Below are positions 55,358-64,000 of a stretch of DNA of 64,000 bases, piece by piece. Numbering within the stretch: the first letter of the stretch is position 1; the number at the start of each line of letters is the position of its first letter. Origin of the DNA: an uncultured Pelagibacteraceae bacterium. Lineage in GTDB: Bacteria > Pseudomonadota > Alphaproteobacteria > Pelagibacterales > Pelagibacteraceae. The translations under genes and the position numbers were made by a program. The stretch spans positions 1-64,000 of the forward strand of contig CACPMF010000005.1 in NCBI GenBank assembly GCA_902634935.1, given 5' to 3'. The notes under the pieces are model-generated. The model did not search any database and was not told the DNA's origin. It worked only from the letters and a program-made list of their open reading frames with translations.

Positions 55358-57387
55358 TATCCCTCAGTACCTGTTTTCTTAAAATTTGTCCTTAAACTTT
55401 TACACTCACCCATAGTTTTTGATGCACGTGCAATAACATTAGAGTGATAATAATCAATATCGTCCATTAGTATTTTTTCGTTCAAGAATTTATAATTTGG
55501 TGTCATAAATTTTTTATTTGTTGGGTTTATATTTAAGAAGTTAAACATTGCATTATCAAGATCTTCTTTTTTATCATAAAGTTTTTTTCTTTTTATAGAT
55601 GATGCTAATTCATTAACTATTTCCCAATCTTCTTTTGCATCTCCAGGGGGGTAAGAAGACTTGTATGATTTTTGTATTTTTCCTTCTAAATTAGCAAAGT
55701 ATCCATCTTGCTCTGTAAAGGCTGCACCGGGCAAAATTATATCTGCTAAAGAAGCGCCTCTATCTCCATGACTTCCAACATAAATAATAAACTCATTTTT
55801 TTTTCTAAACTTTAGATTTTCTTGGCCAAATAAAAAAAGCACTTCGATTTCATTGTTTTGAATTTTTTTAAGTGTTTGGTTAGACCCATCATCTGAGCTT
55901 AAAATGTCTAAATAATATGATCCAACTGTAGAAGCATTATTTGATAGTATATTTAATGAATTCCATTCTTCATTTATTTTATCTTTACTTTGAAGATATT
56001 TTTTTAATTCCTCAAATATATAAATAGATGAATTTAGTTTTAATGCTGTTTGACCAATGATAAAAATAGGCTTTATTGAATTAAAAATCTCTTCGGAAAT
56101 TTTGTGAGTATGATTTACTATATCTTTAATTGTTTTTGTTGAGTTATCTAAAATTTTATAGGGATAAGTTAAATCACCAACATCTCCCAAAGAATAAATT
56201 TGTGTTTTATTTTTAATATAATTTTTTCTTATTCTGGAATTAAGCATTGTTGCTTCAAATCTTGGATTTGCACCTATTAAAATAATTAAATCAGACTCTT
56301 CAATCCCCTCAATTTTAGAATTAAATATAAAATTTTCTCTTTCTGACTTATTTACATAAAAATTTTCAGATCTTGAGTCTAGATTTTCAGATCTTAATGT
56401 TTTTTCAAAGAAATCCTTTAATGCAAACATTGTTTCCATATTTGTCATATCGCCTGTCAAAGCTGCAATTTTATCAGATTGAGTTTTAGAAATTTTTTCG
56501 AAAATTTTTGTATAAGCATCTTTCCATGAAATTTTTTCAAATTTTTTATTTTTTTTATAATAAGGTGTATCTAAACGTTGATTTTTTAAACCATCGCATG
56601 CATACCTAGTTTTATCGGAAATCCATTCTTCATTTATTTCCTCATTTATTCTAGGTAATACCCTTTTTACTTCCCAGCCATAAGTATCAACTCTTATATT
56701 TGAGCCAACAGCATCCATAACATCTATGGTTTCAGTTTTTTTTAATTCCCATGGTCTTGCCTCAAAAACATAAGGTTTCGATGTAAGTGCTCCAACAGGA
56801 CATAAATCAATTACATTAGCTGATAGCTCTGACTCCATAGCTTTTTCTAAGTAAGTGGTGATTTGCATATCTTCACCTCTTCCTATCGCACCTAGCTCAG
56901 GAACACCTGCAACTTCAGTTGCAAATCTTACACATCTAGTACAATGTATACACCTTGTCATCTGGGTTTTTATCAAAGGACCCATATATTTTTCAGGCAC
57001 GTACCTTTTGTTTTCTTTAAATCTACTTTTATCAATTCCATAGAACATAGACTGGTCTTGCAAGTCACATTCTCCACCTTGATCACAAACAGGACAATCT
57101 AAAGGGTGATTTGCTAATAAAAATTCCATAACACCTTTTCTTGATTTCTCAACTTTTTCAGTATTTGTTCTTATTACCATTCCATCAGCTGCAGGCATTG
57201 CACATGAAGCTACAGGTTTTGGAGATTTTTCCATTTCTACTAGACACATTCTGCAATTTCCAGCAATAGACAATTTTTCGTGATAACAAAATCTTGGAAT
57301 TTCTACTCCTGCCTGTTCACAAGCTTGTAGAACTGTCAAACCTTCTTCAACTTCAACATCAATGTCATTAACTTTTAATTTAAGCAT
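55357..57387 (-). CDS. nuoG: NADH-quinone oxidoreductase subunit G
   Basis: The 676-residue subunit has an N-terminal ferredoxin domain for N1b ([20 protein letters not shown]), the [18 protein letters not shown] segment for N5, [19 protein letters not shown] and [15 protein letters not shown] for N4, and a molybdopterin-oxidoreductase-like part without a cofactor cysteine that is obvious by eye. It overlaps nuoF by 8 bases and nuoH by one. Confidence 0.97.
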   Translation of the reverse strand: MLKLKVNDIDVEVEEGLTVLQACEQAGVEIPRFCYHEKLSIAGNCRMCLVEMEKSPKPVASCAMPAADGMVIRTNTEKVEKSRKGVMEFLLANHPLDCPVCDQGGECDLQDQSMFYGIDKSRFKENKRYVPEKYMGPLIKTQMTRCIHCTRCVRFATEVAGVPELGAIGRGEDMQITTYLEKAMESELSANVIDLCPVGALTSKPYVFEARPWELKKTETIDVMDAVGSNIRVDTYGWEVKRVLPRINEEINEEWISDKTRYACDGLKNQRLDTPYYKKNKKFEKISWKDAYTKIFEKISKTQSDKIAALTGDMTNMETMFALKDFFEKTLRSENLDSRSENFYVNKSERENFIFNSKIEGIEESDLIILIGANPRFEATMLNSRIRKNYIKNKTQIYSLGDVGDLTYPYKILDNSTKTIKDIVNHTHKISEEIFNSIKPIFIIGQTALKLNSSIYIFEELKKYLQSKDKINEEWNSLNILSNNASTVGSYYLDILSSDDGSNQTLKKIQNNEIEVLFLFGQENLKFRKKNEFIIYVGSHGDRGASLADIILPGAAFTEQDGYFANLEGKIQKSYKSSYPPGDAKEDWEIVNELASSIKRKKLYDKKEDLDNAMFNFLNINPTNKKFMTPNYKFLNEKILMDDIDYYHSNVIARASKTMGECKSLRTNFKKTGTEG

Positions 57388-58711
57388 TTTCTTTTTCCAA
57401 AAGATGTTGATCTACTAAATAAGGAACTTCTTTCTTTCTTTGAATTAATGGATCATATTTATTTCTCTCTAAAATTTCATCTTTAAAATTTCTTATTAAA
57501 CCTTGTACTGGCCATGATGAACCTTCGCCAAATGCACAAATTGTATGTCCCTCAATTTGTTTTGTAACATCCATCAACATGTCAACCTCGTCTCTAGTTG
57601 CCTCACCCTTTGCCATTCTCTCTAACATTCTCCACATCCAGCCAGATCCCTCTCTACATGGGGTACATTGTCCACAGCTTTCGTGTTTATAAAATCTGGC
57701 AATCCTTGCCATACATTTAATTATGTCTTGATCTTTATTAATAACAACAATACCAGCAGTTCCAAGCCCGGTTTTATTTTCGACACAAGCGTCAAAATCC
57801 ATTTTTATAGTATCACAAACTTCTCTTGGTAATAAAGGCATTGAGGATCCACCAGGTATAACAGCTTTTAAATTATCCCAGCCTCCGACAACTCCCCCCG
57901 CATGTTTCTCAATTAAATCTTTTAAAGGTACACCCATTTCTTCCTCAACATTGCATGGATTATTTACATTGCCTGAAATACAAAAAATTTTTGTTCCTGT
58001 GTTTTTTTCTCTACCTAAAGAAGAGAACCATTTACCTCCTCTTCTTAATATTGTTGGAACAACTGCAATTGTTTCAACATTATTAATAATTGTTGGACAG
58101 CCATACAAACCTATCAATGCTGGAAAAGGTGGTTTTAGTCTTGGTTGACCTTTATTTCCCTCTAAACTTTCTAAAAGCGCAGTTTCCTCTCCACATATAT
58201 ATGCGCCAGCTCCATAGTGAATGAATATATCAAAATCCCATCCAGTAGATGATGCATTTTTCCCAATTAATCCATTGCTATAAGCTTCATCAATAGCTTT
58301 TTGAAGTTTTTGACCTTCATTAAAATATTCACCTCTTATATAAATGTAGCAGGTATGGGCTTTGACTGCGTATGAAGCTATTAGACACCCCTCTATTAAT
58401 TTATGAGGTTCAAATCTTAGAATATCTCTATCCTTACACGTTCCTGGTTCAGACTCGTCAGCATTAATAACCAAATAATGAGGTTTCGAACCTACTTCTT
58501 TGGGGGCAAAAGACCACTTCAAACCTGTTGGAAAACCTGCTCCACCACGACCACGCAATTGAGAAGTTTTAATTTCCTCAATTATCCAACTTCGACCTTT
58601 ATTAAAAATTTCCTTAGTTTCTAACCAGTCTCCACGTTTTTTAGCAGAGTCCAATTCTGCTCCAAAGTCGTTGTATAAATTTTGAAATATTCTGTCTTCG
58701 TCTTTAAGCAT
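57380..58711 (-). CDS. nuoF: NADH-quinone oxidoreductase subunit F
   Basis: The 443-residue subunit binds NADH and FMN ([47 protein letters not shown]) and cluster N3 ([12 protein letters not shown] plus Cys in HTICAFGEG). It is the electron entry point of complex I. It overlaps nuoE and nuoG by 8 bases each. Confidence 0.98.
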   Translation of the reverse strand: MLKDEDRIFQNLYNDFGAELDSAKKRGDWLETKEIFNKGRSWIIEEIKTSQLRGRGGAGFPTGLKWSFAPKEVGSKPHYLVINADESEPGTCKDRDILRFEPHKLIEGCLIASYAVKAHTCYIYIRGEYFNEGQKLQKAIDEAYSNGLIGKNASSTGWDFDIFIHYGAGAYICGEETALLESLEGNKGQPRLKPPFPALIGLYGCPTIINNVETIAVVPTILRRGGKWFSSLGREKNTGTKIFCISGNVNNPCNVEEEMGVPLKDLIEKHAGGVVGGWDNLKAVIPGGSSMPLLPREVCDTIKMDFDACVENKTGLGTAGIVVINKDQDIIKCMARIARFYKHESCGQCTPCREGSGWMWRMLERMAKGEATRDEVDMLMDVTKQIEGHTICAFGEGSSWPVQGLIRNFKDEILERNKYDPLIQRKKEVPYLVDQHLLEKENA

Positions 58712-59312
58712 TTTTGTTACTCAATAAAGTTTTTCTAATATTTTCAGGCTCTGAGCTTAATCTTCCTCTGTATGAACCTGGTTCTGGTTTCTGATTTTTA
58801 TCAATTTGATCTATAATTTTACTAAATTTTTCCTCATCTAAATCCTCAAAATAATCGTCATTAATTTGAACCATTGGAGAATTAACGCAAGCTCCTAGAC
58901 ATTCGACTTCCATCCATGATGATTTACCATTTTTAGAAATTTCAGACTCGTTTTCAGAAATTTTTTTTTTACAAACATCTACTAATTTATATGCTCCTCT
59001 AATCATACATGGGGTTGTTGTACAAACTTGAAAAAAATAATCTCCTACAGGAGTTAAATTATACATACTATAGAAGGTTGCAACTTCATAAACTTTTATG
59101 TAAGGCATATCCAACATCTTTGCTATATATTTCATTGCTGATAAGGGTATCCAATTATTATTTTGTTTCTGGGCAATATAAAGTAAAGCCATTACAGCAC
59201 TTTTTTGTTTACCTTTTGGATAATTTGTAATTATTTTTTCAGCTTCTTCTAAATTTTTGCTATCAAATTCAAAATTATCTGGTTGATTTTTTGAAATTTT
59301 TTTTAGACTCAT
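58704..59312 (-). CDS. nuoE: NADH-quinone oxidoreductase subunit E
   Basis: The 202-residue thioredoxin-like subunit binds cluster N1a through [10 protein letters not shown] and [32 protein letters not shown] is diagnostic. A short polar tail follows the fold. It overlaps nuoD by 4 bases and nuoF by 8. Confidence 0.97.
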   Translation of the reverse strand: MSLKKISKNQPDNFEFDSKNLEEAEKIITNYPKGKQKSAVMALLYIAQKQNNNWIPLSAMKYIAKMLDMPYIKVYEVATFYSMYNLTPVGDYFFQVCTTTPCMIRGAYKLVDVCKKKISENESEISKNGKSSWMEVECLGACVNSPMVQINDDYFEDLDEEKFSKIIDQIDKNQKPEPGSYRGRLSSEPENIRKTLLSNKNA

Positions 59313-60484
59313 CTATCAACCTCTCCAAATACTATATCCATAGAACCTAATACTGCAGGCACATCTGCTAACATGTGACCTTTAATTAAATAGTCCATTG
59401 CTTGAAGATGAGAAAATCCTGGAGCTCTTATTTTGCATTTGTAGGGTTTACTAGATCCATCAGAAATTAAATAAACTCCAAACTCTCCTTTTGGCGCCTC
59501 AACAGCTGTATAAATTTCATCTTCATCTACTCTGTAACCTTCGGTAAAAAGTTTAAAGTGATGAATTAAAGCTTCCATGGACTGCTTTATTTCTTTTTTT
59601 GATGGTGGGCTTAACTTTCCATCATTTGTTTTGATAGGACCTTTTGGTAAATTTGCAAGACACTGATTGATAATATTTACGCTCTCTCTCATCTCCTCAA
59701 TTCTGCATAAGTATCTATCATAACAATCACCATTTTTTCCCACAGGAATTTTAAATTCTACTTGTTCATAACAATCATACGGCTGAGATTTTCTTAAGTC
59801 CCATGGAACTCCAGATCCTCTTAGCATTACACCTGAAAAGGAATAATCGAGTGCGTCTTGTTTAGAAACAATACCTATATCAACATTTCTTTGTTTAAAT
59901 ATTCTGTTATCAGTTAATAATGTTTCAAGATCATCGATAATTTTCGGAAATTTTTCACAAAACTCAGCAATTTCAGAATCTAGACCTTTTGGTAGATCTT
60001 GATGTACTCCACCAGCTCTAAAATAATTAGCGTGTAATCTTGAACCTGAAACCTTTTCATAAAATCCCATTAATGTTTCTCTTTCTTCAAAACCCCAAAG
60101 TGTTGGGGTAAGAGCTCCTACATCCATTGCTTGAGTTGTTACATTTAATATATGGCTTAAAATTCTTCCTATTTCACAAAAAATTACTCTTATAAATTGG
60201 GCTCTTGCTGGAACATTTATTTTTAAGATTTTTTCAATCGCTAATGCAAATGCATGCTCTTGATTCATTGGTGCTACATAATCAAGTCTATCAAAGTAAG
60301 GTACTGCTTGTGCGTAAGTTTTATTTTCAATCAATTTTTCTGTACCTCTGTGTAACAACCCAATGTGTGGATCTGCCTTTTCAACTACCTCGCCATCTAA
60401 CTGAAGAATTAATCTTAATACACCATGAGCAGCAGGATGCTGAGGTCCAAAATTTAAATTTAGTTTTTTTACTTCTTTTGCCAT
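59309..60484 (-). CDS. nuoD: NADH-quinone oxidoreductase subunit D
   Basis: The 391-residue subunit forms the quinone site with Nuo[53 protein letters not shown] and the C-terminal [12 protein letters not shown] are diagnostic. It is a separate gene from nuoC, as in most Alphaproteobacteria, and overlaps it by one base. Confidence 0.98.
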   Translation of the reverse strand: MAKEVKKLNLNFGPQHPAAHGVLRLILQLDGEVVEKADPHIGLLHRGTEKLIENKTYAQAVPYFDRLDYVAPMNQEHAFALAIEKILKINVPARAQFIRVIFCEIGRILSHILNVTTQAMDVGALTPTLWGFEERETLMGFYEKVSGSRLHANYFRAGGVHQDLPKGLDSEIAEFCEKFPKIIDDLETLLTDNRIFKQRNVDIGIVSKQDALDYSFSGVMLRGSGVPWDLRKSQPYDCYEQVEFKIPVGKNGDCYDRYLCRIEEMRESVNIINQCLANLPKGPIKTNDGKLSPPSKKEIKQSMEALIHHFKLFTEGYRVDEDEIYTAVEAPKGEFGVYLISDGSSKPYKCKIRAPGFSHLQAMDYLIKGHMLADVPAVLGSMDIVFGEVDR

Positions 60485-61074
60485 TATTTTTTAGATTGTT
60501 CTTTTATGTATTTTGTTCCTTCCCAAGGGCTTTCATAATCAAAATTTCTATAATTTTGCTCTAATTTAACTGGTTCATAAATTACTTTTTTATCTTCTTC
60601 GCTGTATCGAACCTCATTATGACCTGTTAAAGGAAAATCTTTTCTTAAAGGATGTCCTTTAAATCCATAGTCTGTTAGAATTCTTCTTAAATCAGGATGA
60701 TCTTTAAATTCTACACCATACATATCAAAAACTTCTCTCTCCATCCAATTGGCTGAAGGAAATATCGAAGTTAAGGAAGATAAAATTTCACCTTCTTTCA
60801 TATCAAATTCAATTTTAATTCTTGAGTTTTTTTCATGACTTAATAGCAAATAAACCATTTTAAATCTTTTGTCTCTCTCAGGATAATCAACTGCAGTTAT
60901 ATCAATTAATTGTTTGAATTTTGTAGATGAATGTGTTTTTAAAAAAATCATTACTTCAATTAAATTGTTATACTCGATACATATATTAATTTGATCATGT
61001 TTTATTTTTGAAGATATAATTTTTGTTGTTAGTTCTGAATTAATAGCCTTTTCAAGGCTTTCCAAATTTTCCAT
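60484..61074 (-). CDS. nuoC: NADH-quinone oxidoreductase subunit C
   Basis: The 196-residue 30-kDa-type subunit has [59 protein letters not shown], which is the family signature, and a short C-terminal tail ending YESPWEG. It lies 6 bases downstream of nuoB. Confidence 0.97.
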   Translation of the reverse strand: MENLESLEKAINSELTTKIISSKIKHDQINICIEYNNLIEVMIFLKTHSSTKFKQLIDITAVDYPERDKRFKMVYLLLSHEKNSRIKIEFDMKEGEILSSLTSIFPSANWMEREVFDMYGVEFKDHPDLRRILTDYGFKGHPLRKDFPLTGHNEVRYSEEDKKVIYEPVKLEQNYRNFDYESPWEGTKYIKEQSKK

Positions 61075-61080
61075 TAAATT

Positions 61081-61602
61081 TTATCTTTCTAGTGAACCTT
61101 TGTTCCTAATCTTTTTTTGCAATTGCATTATTCCATACAAAAGTGCTTCCGCTGAGGGCGGACAACCTGGTACATAAACATCTACTGGCACAATCTTATC
61201 ACAACCACGTACTACAGAGTATGAATAATGATAGTAACCTCCTCCATTTGCGCAACTGCCCATTGAAATTACGTATCTTGGTTCTGGCATTTGGTCATAA
61301 ACTTTTCTTAAGGCTGGTGCCATTTTATTTGTTAAAGTTCCTGCAACTATCATCACATCTGATTGTCTTGGTGAGGCTCTTGGGGCTGCTCCAAATCTCT
61401 CTAAATCATATCTAGGCATTGACGTTTGCATCATCTCTACGGCACAACAAGCTAAACCAAATGTCATCCAATGTAGTGAGCCTGTTCGAGCCCAATTAGC
61501 CAGGTTGTCTAGTGAAGTAGTAATAAAACCATTATCACTAAAATCTTGAGCTAATTGTTTAAACTCATCAGGTATTTTATCTTTTCTTTGCTCTAAATTC
61601 AT
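61081..61602 (-). CDS. nuoB: NADH-quinone oxidoreductase subunit B
   Basis: The start is placed at the ATG at 61602, giving 173 residues, because GGGAG (61607-61611) precedes it by 4 bases and it follows the nuoA stop by one base; an in-frame TTG at 61617 would extend into nuoA. The protein binds cluster N2 with Cys52-Cys53 ([10 protein letters not shown]), Cys117 ([11 protein letters not shown]) and Cys147 (VPGCPP). Confidence 0.97.
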   Translation of the reverse strand: MNLEQRKDKIPDEFKQLAQDFSDNGFITTSLDNLANWARTGSLHWMTFGLACCAVEMMQTSMPRYDLERFGAAPRASPRQSDVMIVAGTLTNKMAPALRKVYDQMPEPRYVISMGSCANGGGYYHYSYSVVRGCDKIVPVDVYVPGCPPSAEALLYGIMQLQKKIRNKGSLER

Positions 61603-61603
61603 T

Positions 61604-61972
61604 TTACTCCCAATCAAGTGCTCCTTTTTTCCATTCGTAGATAAATCCCACAGTCAAAATAAATAAAAATATCATCATAGAAACGAAACCAAACAATCCT
61701 ATTTTTCCTAAGGATATAGCCCAAGGAAATAGAAATGCTATTTCTAAATCAAATATAATAAAAAGTATCGCTACTAGATAAAATCTAACATCAAATTCCA
61801 TACGTGAGTCATTGAATGGCTCAAAACCGCATTCATATGCAGATAATTTCTCTGGATCTGGTTTTTTAGGAGATGCCAGGTAATTAATTGCAACAAAAGC
61901 CATACTTAGCCCTAGTGCAATCACAAGGAACAGTATTATTGATAAGTAATCTTTTAAAAATTCCGCAAGCAT
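61604..61972 (-). CDS. nuoA: NADH-quinone oxidoreductase subunit A
   Basis: The ATG at 61972 gives a 122-residue protein starting MLAEFLKDY; a GTG at 61990 would add six residues. Three helices flank the conserved loop [40 protein letters not shown], whose Cys lies in the quinone-site loop. It is the first gene of the complex I operon, about 85 bases downstream of the tRNA-Asp gene. Confidence 0.96.
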   Translation of the reverse strand: MLAEFLKDYLSIILFLVIALGLSMAFVAINYLASPKKPDPEKLSAYECGFEPFNDSRMEFDVRFYLVAILFIIFDLEIAFLFPWAISLGKIGLFGFVSMMIFLFILTVGFIYEWKKGALDWE

Positions 61973-62056
61973 CGTGAATCTATATAGCACCTTTTATATC
62001 AACTAAAAGAGCAGATAGGTCACATTTTTAGTGTAAAATAGTATTGATTTTATTGG

Positions 62057-62133
62057 TGGCGGGAGTGAAGGGACTCGAACCCTCGGCCCCGTGCGTGACA
62101 GGCACGTGCTCTAACCAACTGAGCTACACCCCC
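62057..62133 (-). tRNA. tRNA-Asp (anticodon GUC)
   Basis: The minus strand folds into a cloverleaf: a 7-bp acceptor stem GGGGGTG/CACTCCC with one G-T pair, D-arm with AGCTCAGTTGGTTAGAGC, anticodon stem CGTGC/GCACG around CTGTCAC (anticodon GTC), and T-arm with GGTTCGAGTCC. The discriminator is G and CCA is encoded. Confidence 0.97.
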
Positions 62134-62140
62134 TTAATTT

Positions 62141-62216
62141 TGGTGGGCAGTAAAGGACTCGAACCTTTGACCCCCTCGGTGTAAACGAGATGCTCTACCA
62201 ACTGAGCTAACCGCCC
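62141..62216 (-). tRNA. tRNA-Val (anticodon UAC)
   Basis: The minus strand gives a cloverleaf with acceptor stem GGGCGGT/ACTGCCC, D-arm AGCTCAGTTGGTAGAGC, anticodon stem CTCGT/ACGAG-like around TTTACAC (anticodon TAC), and T-arm GGTTCGAGTCC. The discriminator is A and CCA is encoded. It lies 7 bases upstream of tRNA-Asp and is probably co-transcribed with it. Confidence 0.97.
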
Positions 62217-62235
62217 AAAACCAAAAATTAACGTG

Positions 62236-62263
62236 TTTATATCTTTTAGAACGTGTAGGTCAA
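62236..62263 (-). promoter_or_regulatory. Promoter of the tRNA-Val/tRNA-Asp unit
   Basis: On the minus strand TTGACC (62258-62263) and TATAAA (62236-62241) are 16 bases apart, with the -10-like box 19 bases before the mature 5' end of tRNA-Val. It is the best promoter match in this region and may also serve nuoA-N. Confidence 0.65.
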
Positions 62264-62301
62264 GATTTTTAGGCAATGAAAACGGGCTAAAATTTTTAGA
62301 T

Positions 62302-63786
62302 TTAATTTTCAAAAATTCTAATAAAATATAATATTGAGGGATTTTCACCTATAACTAAGTACTGATTATATTTTAGGTGAACAATATCTCTTAATCTATT
62401 ATCAATTTTAATAGCGTCGTGATCTAAAATTTTTTCTGAGTCAGCTTTAAATAGATTTATAGCTTGACCATATTTTTTATTGGGACCAGCCATTGTTAGA
62501 ACTAAAAATTTATTTTCATTTATATTCAAAGATGGTTTGTCTGTTATTAATTTTTCAATTGCTGAAACTGCGGGTGAAATTTTGTAATATTTTAGTGGTT
62601 CAATAAAACCATATTTTGAGTGAGATTTGTGTAATGGAGCATCTTTTTTTTTTTTACCATCATAATGATTTCCATAAGAACTAATCGGCCAACCGAAATT
62701 TAATATTTTAGTCTGATCAAATTTTTGAAAATTTATCTCATCCCCTCCTTTTGGGCCATGTTCAGTAGAAAGTACAAATTTTTTTTCAAAGTCATAATAT
62801 ATGCCTTGTGGATTACGATGACCTAAAGAAAAAACACTTTTATCTTTATTTTTTAAATTAATTAAAAGTATTTTACCAAAATTAGAATTTTGATCTTGGG
62901 CTTTTTTATATTTTCTATAATCACCTATTGAAAAAAATATGTTATTATCATCAAGCTTTTCAATATAACCACCTGATTGTAAACCATGAAAACTTCCTTC
63001 AAGTGCATTTGCACACTCTTCATAATCAAAAAAAATTTCGAAATTTAAGTATTGCATATCCATTTTAGATTTTAATATAGAAGTATTATAACAGTCTTTA
63101 CTTTTAGTATTAGTAAAACTGACATAGACATTGTTATCAATTATTGACATTCCTTTTATACTCATCCATCGTGCCCCACCTTTTTCTAAGTATGATGAAA
63201 TTGTGTAAAATCTCTTATCTGTAATAATTTCTTTTATGTTTGAATTAACGCGATTAATTTTAATATCATTATTACTTTTTAATGAATCATAATCAAAATA
63301 AATTACTTCACCGTAAGAATTAATTATAAAAATTTTATCGTTATATTTTGATAAATATCCACTTGGCTTAGTGGTAATTTCATAACTTAAATTAGGTAAT
63401 AGATAAGACATAACCTCAATTTTAAAATTTCCATTTTGAGAATTTATTGTCAATTGTTCTTTTAATTTTAAATTGTCTTTTTGATATAGTAGAGACAAAT
63501 ATTCTTTACCCAGTATTTCTAGTTTTGATACCGATTCTTCATTTACCTTTTTTAAATATTCATATTTTGACTCTAAGGAATTAAGCTGTTCATTCACTAT
63601 TTTTAAATTGGACTCAAATTTATCTTTTAGTTCTTCAATTCTAGAATTTGGTGATATAAATTTTTTTAAACTACCTTTACTCAAAGACAAACTGTTTATC
63701 AAAAAGTCTTTATTTAGTGAGGCAATGATAATTATTATTGTTAAGAAAATAAAAGCTGAAATGAATGATTTGTACTTTTTAGTCAT
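62302..63786 (-). CDS. Membrane-anchored PQQ-dependent sugar dehydrogenase-like protein
   Basis: The 494-residue protein has an N-terminal helix (about 8-24) that is likely a signal anchor, a coiled coil (about 48-112), and a six-bladed propeller of the soluble aldose dehydrogenase family (about 120-494). Family motifs present are HGLQSGG (catalytic His position), GHRNPQG (Arg-Asn PQQ ligands), STEHGPKGGDEIN and NFGWP. It should oxidise an aldose or related alcohol in the periplasm if PQQ is available. It overlaps the next upstream gene by 8 bases. No PQQ synthesis gene is in the window. Confidence 0.85.
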   Translation of the reverse strand: MTKKYKSFISAFIFLTIIIIIASLNKDFLINSLSLSKGSLKKFISPNSRIEELKDKFESNLKIVNEQLNSLESKYEYLKKVNEESVSKLEILGKEYLSLLYQKDNLKLKEQLTINSQNGNFKIEVMSYLLPNLSYEITTKPSGYLSKYNDKIFIINSYGEVIYFDYDSLKSNNDIKINRVNSNIKEIITDKRFYTISSYLEKGGARWMSIKGMSIIDNNVYVSFTNTKSKDCYNTSILKSKMDMQYLNFEIFFDYEECANALEGSFHGLQSGGYIEKLDDNNIFFSIGDYRKYKKAQDQNSNFGKILLINLKNKDKSVFSLGHRNPQGIYYDFEKKFVLSTEHGPKGGDEINFQKFDQTKILNFGWPISSYGNHYDGKKKKDAPLHKSHSKYGFIEPLKYYKISPAVSAIEKLITDKPSLNINENKFLVLTMAGPNKKYGQAINLFKADSEKILDHDAIKIDNRLRDIVHLKYNQYLVIGENPSILYFIRIFEN

Positions 63787-64000
63787 TATTTTTAGAGATG
63801 ATTTTTAAAGCTTGATCATAATTTTTTAAGAATGCATTTGTCGCATCTAAAGTATCTTCCATATATTCTTGTATAGGCATATGTCTTGTATTATATCTTA
63901 TGGTGTCATATTTAATGCTATCAAACTTATCGAATATATCTAAGAACTGTTGATCAACTTTTTTTTCTAATTTTAACAATGAGTTGTGACTTTCTTTGTT
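63779..64000 (-). CDS. Hypothetical protein, 5' end outside window
   Basis: The minus-strand frame is open to the window edge, so only the C-terminal ~73 residues are visible; a TTG at 63979 is unlikely to be the start. The part is hydrophilic and helical, with charged residues (EYMEDTLDATNAFLKNYDQAL), and shows no motif I recognise. It overlaps the sugar dehydrogenase gene by 8 bases, which suggests translational coupling and a related role. Confidence 0.6.
   Translation of the reverse strand, partial: NKESHNSLLKLEKKVDQQFLDIFDKFDSIKYDTIRYNTRHMPIQEYMEDTLDATNAFLKNYDQALKIISKNND

Larger units (their letters stand above)
61973..62301. other. 329-base region without protein genes, holding two tRNAs and a promoter
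   Basis: Between the nuoA start and the sugar dehydrogenase stop the sequence holds tRNA-Asp (62057-62133), tRNA-Val (62141-62216) and a promoter at 62236-62263. In the 84 bases between tRNA-Asp and nuoA I see no terminator and no convincing separate promoter, so nuo may be partly transcribed from the tRNA promoter. Confidence 0.6.

Noticed and set aside
62124..62348. 74-codon minus-strand reading frame over the tRNA region
   Set aside because: It runs through tRNA-Val and part of the sugar dehydrogenase end; its protein contains the translated tRNA sequence.
1..64000. CRISPR arrays, insertion sequences, prophage, rRNA
   Set aside because: I saw no regular spaced repeats, transposase or integrase motifs, phage genes or rRNA-like sequence.

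Overview
The window looks like a piece of a streamlined marine alphaproteobacterial chromosome, most likely SAR11 (Pelagibacterales). It is strongly AT-rich, no gap between genes exceeds about 130 bases apart from the tRNA region, start and stop codons often overlap, TRAP transporters and CoA enzymes are common, and the core gene order is alphaproteobacterial (nuo-birA-coaX-rnj-proS-lolCD-dnaE; rpsB-tsf-frr-uppS-cdsA-dxr-bamA-skp-lpxD-fabZ-lpxA-lpxI-lpxB). I see no rRNA, insertion sequence, prophage or CRISPR array.

Layout. (1) 1-18.0 kb is an accessory, catabolic region. It opens with the 3' part of a large FAD/Fe-S oxidoreductase. Next comes a minus-strand operon (dctP-dctQ-dctM, crotonase-family enzyme, family III CoA transferase), then a DUF2061 gene. 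A second minus-strand operon follows (dctP-dctQ-dctM, dusA, TauE-like permease, malonyl-CoA decarboxylase), and facing away from it a plus-strand operon (second CoA transferase, aldehyde dehydrogenase, VOC protein, homocysteine-methyltransferase-like protein, serine hydrolase). The last two operons diverge from one 86-base gap holding two interlocked promoter-like elements. (2) 18.0-26.6 kb: secG and tpiA (minus), then ppiD-like, trpEGDC, lexA with an SOS box, and gltX (plus). (3) 26.5-62.0 kb is an uninterrupted minus-strand array of 35 genes, read from nuoA down to lpxB: all 14 complex I genes, birA, coaX, RNase J, DUF1467, proS, lolC, lolD, dnaE, rpsB (with a structured leader), tsf, frr, uppS, cdsA, dxr, bamA, skp and the lipid A genes. 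(4) 62.0-64.0 kb: tRNA-Asp, tRNA-Val, a membrane-anchored PQQ-type sugar dehydrogenase and one gene cut by the window end.

How it fits together. The catabolic region probably imports two different small carboxylates, activates them as CoA thioesters, and passes them to acetyl-CoA or central metabolism. The substrates cannot be read from sequence alone: malonate for the second system and a short or unsaturated carboxylate for the first are inferences. The remainder is housekeeping: respiration, envelope building (Bam, Lol, lipid A, undecaprenyl phosphate), translation, replication, tryptophan synthesis and the SOS response.

Most interesting signals: the interlocked divergent promoters at 12905-12939; terminator or stem-loop structures between dctP and dctQ in both TRAP operons, one of which buries the only ribosome-binding-like sequence of dctQ; a crotonase missing one catalytic glutamate; a homocysteine methyltransferase relative missing a zinc cysteine; a probable pseudoknotted rpsB leader; and several places where genes usually present in this alphaproteobacterial order (pyrH, rseP, moaC/moeA, comEC, gltA) are missing without residual sequence.
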